A stretch of DNA of 64,000 nt, from assembly GCA_017512905.1 (NCBI GenBank), contig JAFWEL010000125.1, positions 1 to 64,000 of the forward strand. The letters are read 5' to 3'. The position numbers were made by a program, and so were the translations under genes. This document shows, piece after piece, positions 11,231-19,116 of the stretch (position 1 is its first letter; each line of letters starts with the position of its first letter). The notes beneath the pieces are model-generated. The model searched no databases. It was not told the origin of the DNA and worked only from the letters and a program-made list of their open reading frames with translations. This DNA is from Clostridia bacterium (GTDB lineage: Bacteria > Bacillota > Clostridia > Christensenellales > Aristaeellaceae).

Positions 11231-12289
11231 TTATTCCGTTATCGTATACATCGCGACCTCGTCGATCTCGCGATTCGTGGCCACCAGCACGTCCTTGCCT
11301 TCGGCGTTGACAAAGTGCATCAGGTTGGCGCAGCCGGTGTTCCTGTCGATGAACTCGGTCCTGTAAGCGCCGTCCTCGTACGTGATGGCGATGGTGCATT
11401 TCGTGCCCTTGCGCCAGCCTACGCACCAGGTGGGCTTGCCCAGCATGGTGCCGGCCCAGGTGGCGTGGAGCATCTCGGTCTCCTTTTCGGGGGCGGGGTA
11501 CTTCCAGGTGGGCACGTAGTTGCCGAACTCGTCCAGGTGGAAGATGGTCAGGGCGTTGCCGTGGAAGGGGCTGATCATGCCCAGCTCCAGCTGGCCGTCG
11601 CCGTCGAAGTCGATCAGCACGGAGTCGCTGGACGGCACCGGGCACAGCAGCTCGATGTCCCACTCCTTGCCGGGGGCGACGGGCGGGCGGAACAGGAAAG
11701 TGCCCTCCTCGCAGCCAACGACGGCGGCCTCGTAGCCGTCGATACAGACCTTGCTGTAGCCGTGGTTGCGCAGCATGTCGTCCATGACGGGCTCCAGGGT
11801 CAGCGGGTGATCCTCGTTGAATACGGACAGATCGCCAGGCAGCACCGAGGCGTAGCAGGCGCCGGGGAAGCGCCAGTCGTTCTTGTACTCGTGGTCGCTC
11901 TTCAGGCAGCACACCAGCAGGTAGTTGGTGCCGTTGCGGTTCAGGATGCCGAAGCGGTGCACGAAGGGGGCCTCGCACAGTGTGCGGATCTCCCAGTCGC
12001 CCTTCGCTTTGGCGGTGGCGATGACGATCTTCGCGTTGGCGGAATCGTTGGGGGAATAGAATTTGTGGGTGGCCAGGAACTGGCCGTCCGCGCCGGGCAC
12101 CGGCACCATGGTCATCACGCCGCCGGGTTCGGACCACACCGTGTCCAGCTGGGTGCCGTCCTCGGCAAACACATAGCAGGGATCGTGCTTCTCGGCGGCC
12201 ACCAGGAAGCGATGCTCGCCCTCCCAGGTCAGCTCTGACATGGCATAGCACTTGTTCAGGTTCGATATGACCTTCTTCTCGATCTTCAT
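11231..12289 (-). CDS. VCBS/FG-GAP-like beta-propeller protein in the ula cluster
   Basis: 352 aa, no signal peptide and no transmembrane segment, therefore probably cytosolic. The sequence is built of repeated beta-strand blocks (for example LVAAEKHDPCYVFAEDGTQL and MLHATWAGTMLGKPTWCVGW). It contains one FG-GAP/VCBS-type motif, DFDGDGQLELGMI, near residue 240, which suggests a beta-propeller. It lies between ulaE and ulaF (15 bp from ulaF), so it is likely part of ascorbate metabolism. No function is known to me. Because UlaD is missing from the window it is tempting to see a substitute, but nothing in the fold supports decarboxylase activity. Confidence 0.6.
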   Translation of the reverse strand: MKIEKKVISNLNKCYAMSELTWEGEHRFLVAAEKHDPCYVFAEDGTQLDTVWSEPGGVMTMVPVPGADGQFLATHKFYSPNDSANAKIVIATAKAKGDWEIRTLCEAPFVHRFGILNRNGTNYLLVCCLKSDHEYKNDWRFPGACYASVLPGDLSVFNEDHPLTLEPVMDDMLRNHGYSKVCIDGYEAAVVGCEEGTFLFRPPVAPGKEWDIELLCPVPSSDSVLIDFDGDGQLELGMISPFHGNALTIFHLDEFGNYVPTWKYPAPEKETEMLHATWAGTMLGKPTWCVGWRKGTKCTIAITYEDGAYRTEFIDRNTGCANLMHFVNAEGKDVLVATNREIDEVAMYTITE

Positions 12290-12333
12290 AGCATATCCTT
12301 TCCGCCGCCGAAGGCGGCGATTGTTGATCGGGG

Positions 12334-12375
12334 AAATTCTGATTTATCGAGCTGATGCTCGATGAATCAGAATTT
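12334..12375. repeat. Stop-codon-abutting hairpin, copy 1
   Basis: AAATTCTGATTTATCGAGC (12334-12352) and GCTCGATGAATCAGAATTT (12357-12375) pair with one mismatch over 19 bp, loop TGAT. It overlaps the ulaE stop codon (minus strand) by 2 nt and lies between ulaE and the next gene of the operon. Other copies are at 20079-20115, 37334-37367 and 40257-40289. Confidence 0.8.
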
Positions 12376-13219
12376 ACTCCTGCCGCTCCAGTATCTCCGA
12401 CATGCTCCGGCAGGCGAATTTAATGTCGTCGGCCCAGGTGTCGTCGTTGCCCACGTACCACATCTCGGTCACGTAGCGGCGCACGCCCATGTGCCAGGCC
12501 CGGGAGATGACGGCGTTGAAGTCCACGTGGCCGGTGAGGAAGGGCACCTCGCGGAATACGCCGGGCACGGTCTCCTTCAGGTGCAGCGCCACGATGTGGC
12601 CGCGGCCGGACCACAGGTCGTCCAGCACATCCCCGCCGGAGGACTTCGCGGCGTTGGTCAGGTTGCCGGAATCGGGGTAGACCCCCAGGTAGGGGCTGCC
12701 CACCGCGTCCACGTAGTACATGGACTTCCAGACCGTGTTCATGAAGTCGGTCTCCATGGTCTCAAAGCCCATCATGATGCCCCGCACGGCGGCCATCTCG
12801 GTGGCCTTCTTCAGGTTGTCCAGGAACCAGGCCTTCGTCTCGGCGGAGCTTTCTTCGTAATACACGTCGTAGCCGGCCAGCTGGATGATGCGGATGCCCA
12901 GGTCGTCGGCCAGCAGTATGGCCTTTTCCATGATCTCCATGCTGCGCGCGCGCACCGCGGGGTCCGGCGCGCCCAGCGGATATTTCCGGTGGCCGGACAG
13001 GCACATGCTGCGGATGGGCAGGCCGACCTCCTTCATGGTGCGAACCAGCTCCAGCCGCTCGTCGGCGGTCCAGTCCAGCCGGGCCAGCTTTTCGTCCTTC
13101 TCGTCGATGCTGATCTCCACGAAATCATAGCCGGCCTCCTTGGCGAAGGCGAGCTTCTCCCGCCAGGAGAGGGTCGGCGGCATGGCCTTTTCGTAAAGGC
13201 CGATGGCATACTTCTTCAT
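12374..13219 (-). CDS. ulaE: L-ribulose-5-phosphate 3-epimerase (L-xylulose-5-phosphate 3-epimerase)
   Basis: 281-aa TIM-barrel sugar-phosphate isomerase/epimerase that converts L-xylulose-5-phosphate to L-ribulose-5-phosphate. Visible: YAIGLYEKAMPPTLSWREKL at the N-terminus, as in UlaE/SgaU; DFVEISIDE (first metal glutamate); RSMCLSGHRKYPLG; MGFETMETDFMNT (second glutamate); YPDSGNLTNA (aspartate and asparagine); ALHLKETVPGVFREVPF. Length is as in Escherichia coli UlaE. First gene of the minus arm, transcribed from a promoter at 13287-13315 divergent from ulaG. Confidence 0.93.
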   Translation of the reverse strand: MKKYAIGLYEKAMPPTLSWREKLAFAKEAGYDFVEISIDEKDEKLARLDWTADERLELVRTMKEVGLPIRSMCLSGHRKYPLGAPDPAVRARSMEIMEKAILLADDLGIRIIQLAGYDVYYEESSAETKAWFLDNLKKATEMAAVRGIMMGFETMETDFMNTVWKSMYYVDAVGSPYLGVYPDSGNLTNAAKSSGGDVLDDLWSGRGHIVALHLKETVPGVFREVPFLTGHVDFNAVISRAWHMGVRRYVTEMWYVGNDDTWADDIKFACRSMSEILERQE

Positions 13220-13263
13220 GTTCTGATTCCCCGTTCATGGTTATTTGCAAAGGCAGGAAGCAT

Positions 13264-13278
13264 CAGATGTGCCATCTG
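13264..13278. promoter_or_regulatory. Inverted repeat at the start of the ulaE transcript (candidate operator)
   Basis: CAGATG (13264-13269), spacer TGC, CATCTG (13273-13278). It lies immediately downstream of the expected transcription start (~13280), where a repressor such as the local DeoR protein could block the minus arm. No second copy is seen at the ulaG promoter. Confidence 0.4.
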
Positions 13279-13286
13279 TTGTTAAC

Positions 13287-13315
13287 ATTATATCGGAAAT
13301 GATTCCTTTTTGCAA
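13287..13315 (-). promoter_or_regulatory. Promoter of the ulaE-ulaF arm
   Basis: Minus strand: -35 TTGCAA (13310-13315), 17-bp spacer, -10 TATAAT (13287-13292). The spacer contains GGAATCATTTCC, an imperfect palindrome. Confidence 0.75.
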
Positions 13316-13447
13316 TAGGCTGTGGGCCCGGGCGGGTCGTATATATTTCATTTTTTTGACAATATGGGGAAGTTTCAACGCGAATATATCCGCCAACCTG
13401 GCATAAAATTGAGTTAAATTTAATATTTGGCTTCCAACCGGGCACTT

Positions 13448-13466
13448 TATGATCGTTATATGATCG
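13448..13466. promoter_or_regulatory. Direct repeat one helical turn apart in the ula divergent region
   Basis: TATGATCG occurs at 13448-13455 and again at 13459-13466, an 11-bp period. It is central in the ~410-bp divergent ulaE/ulaG intergenic region and ~80 bp upstream of the ulaG -35, a position suited to an activator or a shared regulator. The regulator is not known. Confidence 0.35.
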
Positions 13467-13548
13467 CCATGGTTTCATTTTGCCCGGGTTATGATGAAAA
13501 AACAGCCGAAATATGAACATATATAGGTTGAAAACTGGTAAGCATCCC

Positions 13549-13577
13549 TTGAAAAGACGTTCATTTTCGCGTATAAT
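13549..13577 (+). promoter_or_regulatory. Promoter of the ulaG-ulaC-ulaAB arm
   Basis: -35 TTGAAA (13549-13554), 17-bp spacer, -10 TATAAT (13572-13577). CGTTCATTTTCG (13559-13570) in the spacer and AACGAACATTAAACG (13601-13615) downstream form an imperfect inverted pair around the -10 and transcription start, a candidate DeoR-type operator. Ribosome site GGGAGG at 13618-13623. Confidence 0.75.
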
Positions 13578-13629
13578 GTAAGGGCAAAGGTTGGAAACGA
13601 ACATTAAACGGGAGAAAGGGAGGAATTAA

Positions 13630-14733
13630 ATGAGCAAGGTATCTGAAATGACCCGCGAGAAGTGGATCATGTCTACGTTCCCCGAGTGGGGCACCTGGCT
13701 GGTTGAGGACATCGAGAACGAGGTCGTCCAGCCCGGCAACGTGGCCATGTGGTGGCTGGGCTGCACGGGCATCTGGTTCAAGACGCCTGGCGGCGCGAAC
13801 ATCACCATCGACCTGTGGTGCGGCAACGGCAAGCGCACCCACGGCGACGGCAAGATGAAGGTGGGCCACCAGATGGCCAACATGTGCGGCGGCCGCGCCA
13901 TGCAGCCGAACCTGCGCAACGTGCCCTTCGTGATCGATCCCTTCGCCTTCAAGCAGGTGGACGCGGTGCTGGCGACCCATTATCACCAGGACCACATGTC
14001 CGCCGAGTGGGCGGCCCACGTGATCAACAGCGGCATGACCACCACTGACGAAAACGGCAAGGAGATCCCCGTGCCCTTCATCGGCCCGCTGAAGAGCGTG
14101 GAAACCTGGATCAAGTGGGGCGTGCCCGAGGAGCGCTGCAAGATCGTCAAGCCCGGCGACACCATTAAGATCAAGGACATCGAGATCGTCTGCCTGGACA
14201 GCTTTGACCGCACCTGCATCGTTACCACCGACTCCACCGGCCCCGACCGGGAGGAGCTGACCGGCAAGTGCCCCACCGACATGGACGAGAAGGCCGTCAA
14301 CTACCTGGTCAAGACCCCCGGCGGCAACATCTACCATTCCGGCGACAGCCACTTCTCCATCTACTTCGCCAAGCACGGCAAGGACTACGACATCGACGTG
14401 GCCTTCGGCTCCTTCGGCGAGAACCCCATCGGCATGCAGGACAAGATGACCTCCATCGACGTGCTGCGCATGGCCGAGAACCTGCGCTGCAAGGTGGTCG
14501 TGCCCATCCACTGGGACGTGTGGACCAACTTCCAGGCCGACTGCGAGGAGATCAAGCTGCTCTACGACTTCAAGAAGGACCGCAACGAGTACAAGTTCCA
14601 CCCGTTCTTCTGGCAGGTCGGCGGCAAGTATGTCTATCCCCAGGACAAGGACAAGATCTACTTCCACCATCGCCGCGGCTTCGAGGACTGCTTCGAAGCG
14701 CCCCAGAACATCCCCTACAGGTCCTGCCTGTAA
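13630..14733 (+). CDS. ulaG: L-ascorbate-6-phosphate lactonase
   Basis: 367-aa metallo-beta-lactamase-fold hydrolase that opens the lactone ring of L-ascorbate-6-phosphate to 3-keto-L-gulonate-6-phosphate in the cytosol. The metal site is visible as THYHQDHMSAEW (HxHxDH), followed by HSGDSHFSIYFAKHG and PIHWDVWTNF for the later ligands. Length and motifs match UlaG (354 aa in Escherichia coli). First gene of the plus arm, with a consensus promoter and a strong GGGAGG ribosome site. It is followed 21 bp later by ulaC. Confidence 0.96.
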   Translation: MSKVSEMTREKWIMSTFPEWGTWLVEDIENEVVQPGNVAMWWLGCTGIWFKTPGGANITIDLWCGNGKRTHGDGKMKVGHQMANMCGGRAMQPNLRNVPFVIDPFAFKQVDAVLATHYHQDHMSAEWAAHVINSGMTTTDENGKEIPVPFIGPLKSVETWIKWGVPEERCKIVKPGDTIKIKDIEIVCLDSFDRTCIVTTDSTGPDREELTGKCPTDMDEKAVNYLVKTPGGNIYHSGDSHFSIYFAKHGKDYDIDVAFGSFGENPIGMQDKMTSIDVLRMAENLRCKVVVPIHWDVWTNFQADCEEIKLLYDFKKDRNEYKFHPFFWQVGGKYVYPQDKDKIYFHHRRGFEDCFEAPQNIPYRSCL

Positions 14734-14754
14734 GCGCCCGAAGGAGGATGTATC

Positions 14755-15243
14755 ATGGCTGACAAGACCATACTTCAGAAGATCGTCGAGCGCGGCCACT
14801 ACAAGTTCGTCGACAAAGTGGATTCCTGGCAGGAGGCCGTGAAGCTGAGCTGCGAATCCCTGGCGAAGACGGGCTACGTGTCCGACAACTACTACCAGCA
14901 GATCGTGGACTGCATCGAAAAGTACGGCCCCTACGTGGTGTTCGAGCACTACGTGGCCATGCCCCACAGCCAGGAGGGCGCGGAAGGCGCCAACCAGACC
15001 GCCGTGGGCTTCATGCGCGTCAAGGAGGACGTGGACTTCGGCAAGGACGAGGACGGCGAGGACAAGGTCGCCCGCCTGTTCTTCACTCTGGCCGCCAAGG
15101 ACCCCAACGAGCACCTGGACAACATGCAGCAGCTGATGCAGATCTTCACCAACGAGCCGCTGCTGGACGCCCTGATGGCGGCCAACACCCCCGAGGACAT
15201 CCTGAAGGCCGAGGCCGACTATCCCCCGGAGGACGATATGTAA
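14755..15243 (+). CDS. ulaC: Ascorbate-specific PTS component EIIA
   Basis: 162-aa mannitol/fructose-type EIIA (PTS_EIIA_2 fold) that receives phosphate from HPr and passes it to UlaB. The phosphorylated histidine is His71 in VAMPHSQEGA, the family signature, preceded by YGPYVVFEHY. The C-terminus has the usual helix LMQIFTNEPLLDALMAANTPEDIL. Co-transcribed with ulaG. It is separated from ulaA by a 314-bp repeat-filled gap, which is unusual because PTS components are normally tightly linked. Confidence 0.93.
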   Translation: MADKTILQKIVERGHYKFVDKVDSWQEAVKLSCESLAKTGYVSDNYYQQIVDCIEKYGPYVVFEHYVAMPHSQEGAEGANQTAVGFMRVKEDVDFGKDEDGEDKVARLFFTLAAKDPNEHLDNMQQLMQIFTNEPLLDALMAANTPEDILKAEADYPPEDDM

Positions 15244-15254
15244 TCGATCCGGTT

Positions 15255-15500
15255 CCCAAAAGCCTTCCCCTATAAGAGGAATCGCGCGCGCCCAACGCTA
15301 ACGCGCCGGGTCCCATCGCGCACGATATGGGAAGGTGGCCGCGTGTAGCGAGGTCGGATGAGGTCCCCACACGATACGCCTTGCGCCTTTGTTGCGACAG
15401 TCGTTGTCCCTGCGTCAAGGACCTCGTCCGTCTTTGACGAAAAAACGCAAGCTTTTTTCGTCAAATCCACCTTCCCCAAGGGGGAAGGCCACCCGGACAA
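15255..15500. repeat. Two head-to-head palindromic repeat units between ulaC and ulaA
   Basis: Unit 1 (~15255-15367) begins AAAAGCCTTCCCC and ends CGGATGAGGTCCCC. Unit 2 (~15419-15490) begins GGACCTCGTCCG and ends CCTTCCCCAAGGGGGAAGG. Both belong to the same family as 55676-55770 (GGACCTCATCCG...CACCTTCCCC...GGGGAAGGC). They carry no coding sequence and fill most of the 314-bp gap before ulaA; the remaining bases hold a GGCGGCAATCTGCCGCC motif near 15508. Confidence 0.7.
15433..15465. terminator. Perfect hairpin with A/T tracts inside the ula PTS operon
   Basis: TTTGACGAAAAAA (15433-15445) and TTTTTTCGTCAAA (15453-15465) form a 13-bp stem, loop CGCAAGC. Strand-symmetric A and T runs make it look like a transcript-end or attenuating hairpin, but the T-run lies within the stem and the GC content is low, so efficiency is doubtful. 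It sits within repeat unit 2. Confidence 0.5.
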
Positions 15501-15557
15501 CCTGCACCGGCGGCAATCTGCCGCCACCACCCACTAACAACAGAGAGGGGTAATCCT

Positions 15558-17057
15558 GTGAACATTCTTGTCTCCATTTGGGAGTTCTTTACGACGTACA
15601 TCCTGCGCCAGGCTCCCTTTATGATCGGCTTCATCACGATGATCGGTTACATCCTGATGAAGAAAAAGTGGTATGACGTGCTGGGCGGCACCCTGAAGGC
15701 CATCATCGGCATGCTGATCCTGAACGTCGGCTCCGGCGGACTGACCAGCAACTTCCGGCCCATCCTGGCCGGCCTGAAGGACCGCTTCAACCTGACCGCC
15801 GCGGTCATCGACCCCTACTACGGCCAGAACGCCGTCACCGCGGGTGTCGAAGAGCAGTTTGGCGCTGCCTTCTCCTCCGCGCTGACCCTGCTGCTGATCG
15901 CCTTCATCGTGAACATTCTGCTGGTGCGCTTCAACAAGATCACCAAGTGCCGCTCCCTGTTCACCACCGGCCACGTGCAGGTGCAGCAGGCGGCCACCGC
16001 CTACTGGCTGATTCTGTTCGCGCTGCCGGGTCTCTGGCAGGGCGGCGTGAAGACCGTTCCCATGCTGGTTGTCATGTCCATCATCCTCGGCGCTTACTGG
16101 GCCGTGGGCTCCAACCTGACCGTCAAGCCCATGCAGGAGCTGACCGACGGCGCGGGCTTTGCCATCGCCCACCAGCAGATGTTCGGCATCCGCCTGGGCT
16201 ACATCCTGGCCGACAAGCTGTTCGGCACCAACGGCGGCAAGCGCAAGAAGGAGATCAAGAAGGTCGGCGACCTGGAAATGCCCGGCTTCTTCTCCATCTT
16301 CAATGAGAACATGGTGTGTACCGCCATCCTGATGACTGTCTTCTTCGGCATCATCATGACCGTCATCGGCAAGCCCTTCTTCGTGGAGCAGGGCAGCCTG
16401 GCCGAGAATGCCAGCTTCGTGATGTACGTGCTGACCACCTGCCTGAACTTCGCCGTGTACCTGGCGATCCTGCAGCTGGGCGTTCGTACCTTCGTCACCG
16501 AGCTGACCGCCTCCTTCCAGGGCATCGCCGACAAGCTGCTGCCCTCCTCCGTGCCCGGTGTTGACTGCGCGGTCTGCTACGGCTTCGGCGACGCCAACGC
16601 CGTGACATTCGGCTTCCTGGCGGGCCTTGCCGGCCAGCTGGTGGCCATCGTGGCGCTGATCATCTTCCACAGCCCGGTGCTCATCATCTGCGGCTTCGTG
16701 CCGGTGTTCTTCGACAACGCCACCATCGGCCTGGTCGCCAACGAAAAGGGCGGCCTGAAGGCCTGCCTGTGCATCCCCTTCCTGTCCGGTCTGATCCAGG
16801 TCTTCGGCTCCGCCTTCATCGCGGGCTGGGTCGGCATGGCGCAGTACGGCGGCTACCTGGGCATGTTCGACTGGGCGACCGTCTGGCCGGCCATCACCGT
16901 GATCCTGAAGTACCTGAGCTACGCGGGCGTGGCGGTCGTCGCCATCCTGCTGCTGGCCATCCCCCAGATCGAGTACATGCGCGATCCCAAGGGCTACTTC
17001 CTGATCACCGAGGATTACGAGGCCTACAAGGAGTACATCGCCTCCAAGAAGAAGTAA
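15558..17057 (+). CDS. ulaA: Ascorbate-specific PTS permease EIIC
   Basis: 499-aa polytopic membrane protein forming the L-ascorbate channel of the PTS (SgaT/UlaA family, usual length ~465). Visible: MNILVSIWEFFTTYILRQAP start, LNVGSGGLTSNFRPI, FTTGHVQVQQAATAYW, DGAGFAIAHQQMFG (substrate-loop region), GVDCAVCYGFGDANAVTFGF and FFDNATIGLVANEKGG, all characteristic of the family. About 10-11 hydrophobic segments. It works with UlaB and UlaC to import and phosphorylate ascorbate at C6. Ribosome site GAGAGGGG precedes the GTG start at 15558. Confidence 0.95.
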   Translation: MNILVSIWEFFTTYILRQAPFMIGFITMIGYILMKKKWYDVLGGTLKAIIGMLILNVGSGGLTSNFRPILAGLKDRFNLTAAVIDPYYGQNAVTAGVEEQFGAAFSSALTLLLIAFIVNILLVRFNKITKCRSLFTTGHVQVQQAATAYWLILFALPGLWQGGVKTVPMLVVMSIILGAYWAVGSNLTVKPMQELTDGAGFAIAHQQMFGIRLGYILADKLFGTNGGKRKKEIKKVGDLEMPGFFSIFNENMVCTAILMTVFFGIIMTVIGKPFFVEQGSLAENASFVMYVLTTCLNFAVYLAILQLGVRTFVTELTASFQGIADKLLPSSVPGVDCAVCYGFGDANAVTFGFLAGLAGQLVAIVALIIFHSPVLIICGFVPVFFDNATIGLVANEKGGLKACLCIPFLSGLIQVFGSAFIAGWVGMAQYGGYLGMFDWATVWPAITVILKYLSYAGVAVVAILLLAIPQIEYMRDPKGYFLITEDYEAYKEYIASKKK

Positions 17058-17147
17058 TTCCAACCTCCTTTATCCGTTCCTCCGGGGCGGGGAAAAACGT
17101 CCCGGGGGAACATTCCCCCATTACGTCAATGAAAGGAATATGCTGCA

Positions 17148-17456
17148 ATGTCTAAGCTCGACAACAAGAAGTTCATGGTTTGCTGCGCCAACGGCGCCGG
17201 TTCCTCGCTGATGATGAAGATGACCCTGCAGAAGGTGCTGACCAAGCTGAGCGTCAAGCCCGCCACCATCCACCACTGCTCCCTGTCCGAGGGCAAGAGC
17301 GCCGCGCCCAACTACGACATCGTGCTCTGTGCCCGCAACTTCGCCAACATGTTCGCCGATGCCCAGAAGAAGGGCACCACGGTGCTGGGCCTGAAGAACA
17401 TCATGTCCGCTCCCGAAATGGAGCAGGCCATGAAGGACGCCGGCCTGCTGGATTAA
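17148..17456 (+). CDS. ulaB: Ascorbate-specific PTS component EIIB
   Basis: 102-aa cytosolic EIIB of the lactose/cellobiose-like P-loop type. The phosphocysteine is Cys13 in VCCANGAGSSLMMKM; compare VCGNGQGSSMIMKM in Escherichia coli UlaB. Note the additional Cys12 next to it. It accepts phosphate from UlaC His71 and transfers it to ascorbate bound by UlaA. It lies 90 bp after ulaA, with GAAAGGA before the ATG. Confidence 0.93.
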   Translation: MSKLDNKKFMVCCANGAGSSLMMKMTLQKVLTKLSVKPATIHHCSLSEGKSAAPNYDIVLCARNFANMFADAQKKGTTVLGLKNIMSAPEMEQAMKDAGLLD

Positions 17457-17476
17457 CCTTCCCAACCGATACGGCG

Positions 17477-17509
17477 AGCGCCGGCGGTGGCCATGCCGCC
17501 GCCGGCGCT
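17477..17509. repeat. GC-rich hairpin after ulaB
   Basis: AGCGCCGGCGG (17477-17487) and CCGCCGGCGCT (17499-17509) are exact reverse complements, 11-bp arms. There is no T-run, so transcript stabilisation or partial termination is more likely than full termination. Confidence 0.55.
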
Positions 17510-17528
17510 ACGCATATCCAGGAGCAAT

Positions 17529-18242
17529 ATGATCAAATCTGTCATATTCGATCTTGACGACACGCTCTACGACTTTACCTCGGCCCACGCCGTGGCCCTG
17601 CGCCGGCTGACCGCCTATGCCGGGGCCAACCTGGACCTGTCGCCGGAGCGCTTCGAGGCGTTGCATCGGGACGCCTTTCGCCGTCAGAAGGAACGCCTTG
17701 GCAGCTGTGCTGCCATCCACAACCGGCTGATTCGCTGCCAGCTGATGCTGGAGGCCGCCGGAAAGCCCGTTGGCCACGCCCCGGAGATGGCCGACCTCTA
17801 CTGGAACGCGCTGCTGGAGCGCATACGGCCCATGGAGGGCGCGATCGATACCCTGGCGTCCCTGCGCTTCATGGGGCTCACCGTGGGCATCGGCAGCAAC
17901 ATGACCGCCGACTGGCAATATGCCAAGCTGAAGCGCCTGGGGCTGATGACCTATGTGGACTTCATCGTCACCAGCGAGGAGGCCGGCGTGGAGAAGCCGG
18001 ACGCGGCGCTGTTCCGACTGTGCGCTGAAAAGGCCGGGTGCGCGCCGGGGGAATGCGCCTTCGTGGGCGACAACCTCAAAGGAGACGCCCTGGGCGCGCT
18101 GGACGCGGGCATGACCGCCTTCTGGCTGTGCCGAAGCCCTGAACCCGCAGATACGCCGGACGGCGTTACGCGAATCCAGTCGCTTTTCGAGCTTCCGGCG
18201 CTGATAGAATCACATTGCCCCCAAAGGAGTCACGACCGATGA
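17529..18242 (+). CDS. HAD-superfamily hydrolase (YjjG-like)
   Basis: 237-aa cytosolic phosphatase with all HAD motifs: I, FDLDDTLYDF (nucleophile Asp8, Asp10); II, GIGSNMT; III, the lysine in VEKPDAALF; IV, FVGDNLKGDALGALDAG. The cap is a helical C1 insert (residues ~18-90). Related enzymes include pyrimidine 5'-nucleotidases and sugar-phosphate phosphatases. Placement between ulaB and the DeoR regulator suggests removal of a stalled phosphorylated sugar intermediate, which is inference. ATG 17529 was chosen because AGGAGC lies just upstream. Its stop TGA overlaps the regulator start (ATGA). Confidence 0.85.
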   Translation: MIKSVIFDLDDTLYDFTSAHAVALRRLTAYAGANLDLSPERFEALHRDAFRRQKERLGSCAAIHNRLIRCQLMLEAAGKPVGHAPEMADLYWNALLERIRPMEGAIDTLASLRFMGLTVGIGSNMTADWQYAKLKRLGLMTYVDFIVTSEEAGVEKPDAALFRLCAEKAGCAPGECAFVGDNLKGDALGALDAGMTAFWLCRSPEPADTPDGVTRIQSLFELPALIESHCPQRSHDR

Positions 18243-19024
18243 AACGAGATCGCCAGACCGTCAGTCTTCGCCATGCAGAGATGCTGGCCATGATCCGGGA
18301 CCGTCAGGAAATCCTTGTGGATGAGCTGGCGCGGGCCTTTGACATCTCCGCAATGACCGTTCGGCGCGATTTGCAGACCCTGGAGGAGCAGGGCAAGATC
18401 AGCCGCTTCCACGGCGGCGCGACCGTCGATGTGCGCGCCGTCGCCCCCGATGAAAAGAGCCGGGTGGCGCATTGCCAACGCCTGATCGCCCGCTGCGCCG
18501 CGGCCCTGGTGAACAGCGGCGACAGCCTGCTGATCAACGGCAGCAATACGGCACTGGCGATACTGGACCACCTGGAGGGCAAGTCCGTCAGCGCGTTCAC
18601 CAACAACGCCATGATGGTGGGCCACCGGTTCCCCGACGGCGTGGAGGCACAGCTGTCCGGTGGTGTGCTGCGGGGCTCGCGCCACATCCTCACCGGCGAC
18701 CTGGCCCTGCGCAACCTGATGGATGTGCGCGCCGACAAGGCCTTCCTGGGCTGCACCGGCATCTCTCCCGACGGGGAGATCCTCTGCGGCATCCCAGCCG
18801 AGCTGGGCATCAACGAGACGATGATCGAACACGCCGACGCCTACTTCATACTCGCCGACTACACCAAGATCGGCAAGGCCGGCACCTATGCCAGCTTCCA
18901 TCTGGAGAAGAAGGGCTGCGTCATCACCGACGAATATGCCCCCGACGGGGTATTGACCCGGCTTCGGGCCGCGGGGATGCAGGTCATTCAGGCCCGCGCC
19001 GCCGATTATCCTGAGGTTTGCTGA
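18239..19024 (+). CDS. DeoR-family transcriptional regulator of the ula island
   Basis: 261 aa. N-terminal DeoR helix-turn-helix: EILVDELARAFDISAMTVRR, then DLQTLEEQGKISRFHGGA. The C-terminal sugar-phosphate-sensing domain (DeoRC) shows VNSGDSLLINGSNTAL, FTNNAMMV, FLGCTGISPDGEI and LADYTKIGKAGTY. Escherichia coli UlaR belongs to the same family and senses L-ascorbate-6-phosphate, so by context this is the likely repressor of both ula arms. ATG 18239 overlaps the preceding stop and sits behind AAAGGAGT. Candidate operators are the inverted repeats around 13264 and 13559-13615. Confidence 0.88.
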   Translation: MKRDRQTVSLRHAEMLAMIRDRQEILVDELARAFDISAMTVRRDLQTLEEQGKISRFHGGATVDVRAVAPDEKSRVAHCQRLIARCAAALVNSGDSLLINGSNTALAILDHLEGKSVSAFTNNAMMVGHRFPDGVEAQLSGGVLRGSRHILTGDLALRNLMDVRADKAFLGCTGISPDGEILCGIPAELGINETMIEHADAYFILADYTKIGKAGTYASFHLEKKGCVITDEYAPDGVLTRLRAAGMQVIQARAADYPEVC

Positions 19025-19031
19025 GGGATGA

Positions 19032-19060
19032 TTGACATTCGTCCCCACATGGCGTATAAT
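19032..19060 (+). promoter_or_regulatory. Strong promoter of the HPr gene
   Basis: Perfect -35 TTGACA (19032-19037), 17-bp spacer, perfect -10 TATAAT (19055-19060). The leader is about 50 nt with AAAGGAGCG as ribosome site. This suggests constitutive high expression, independent of the upstream ula genes. Confidence 0.9.
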
Positions 19061-19116
19061 AAATATGTTATGGTTTTAACCAACCAATCAACCAACAAGC
19101 AAAGGAGCGAAATTCC

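Noticed and set aside
11231..12289. The VCBS/FG-GAP-like protein as a replacement for UlaD decarboxylase
   Set aside because: Strand-rich propeller-like pattern with no TIM-barrel or decarboxylase residues; no sequence support.
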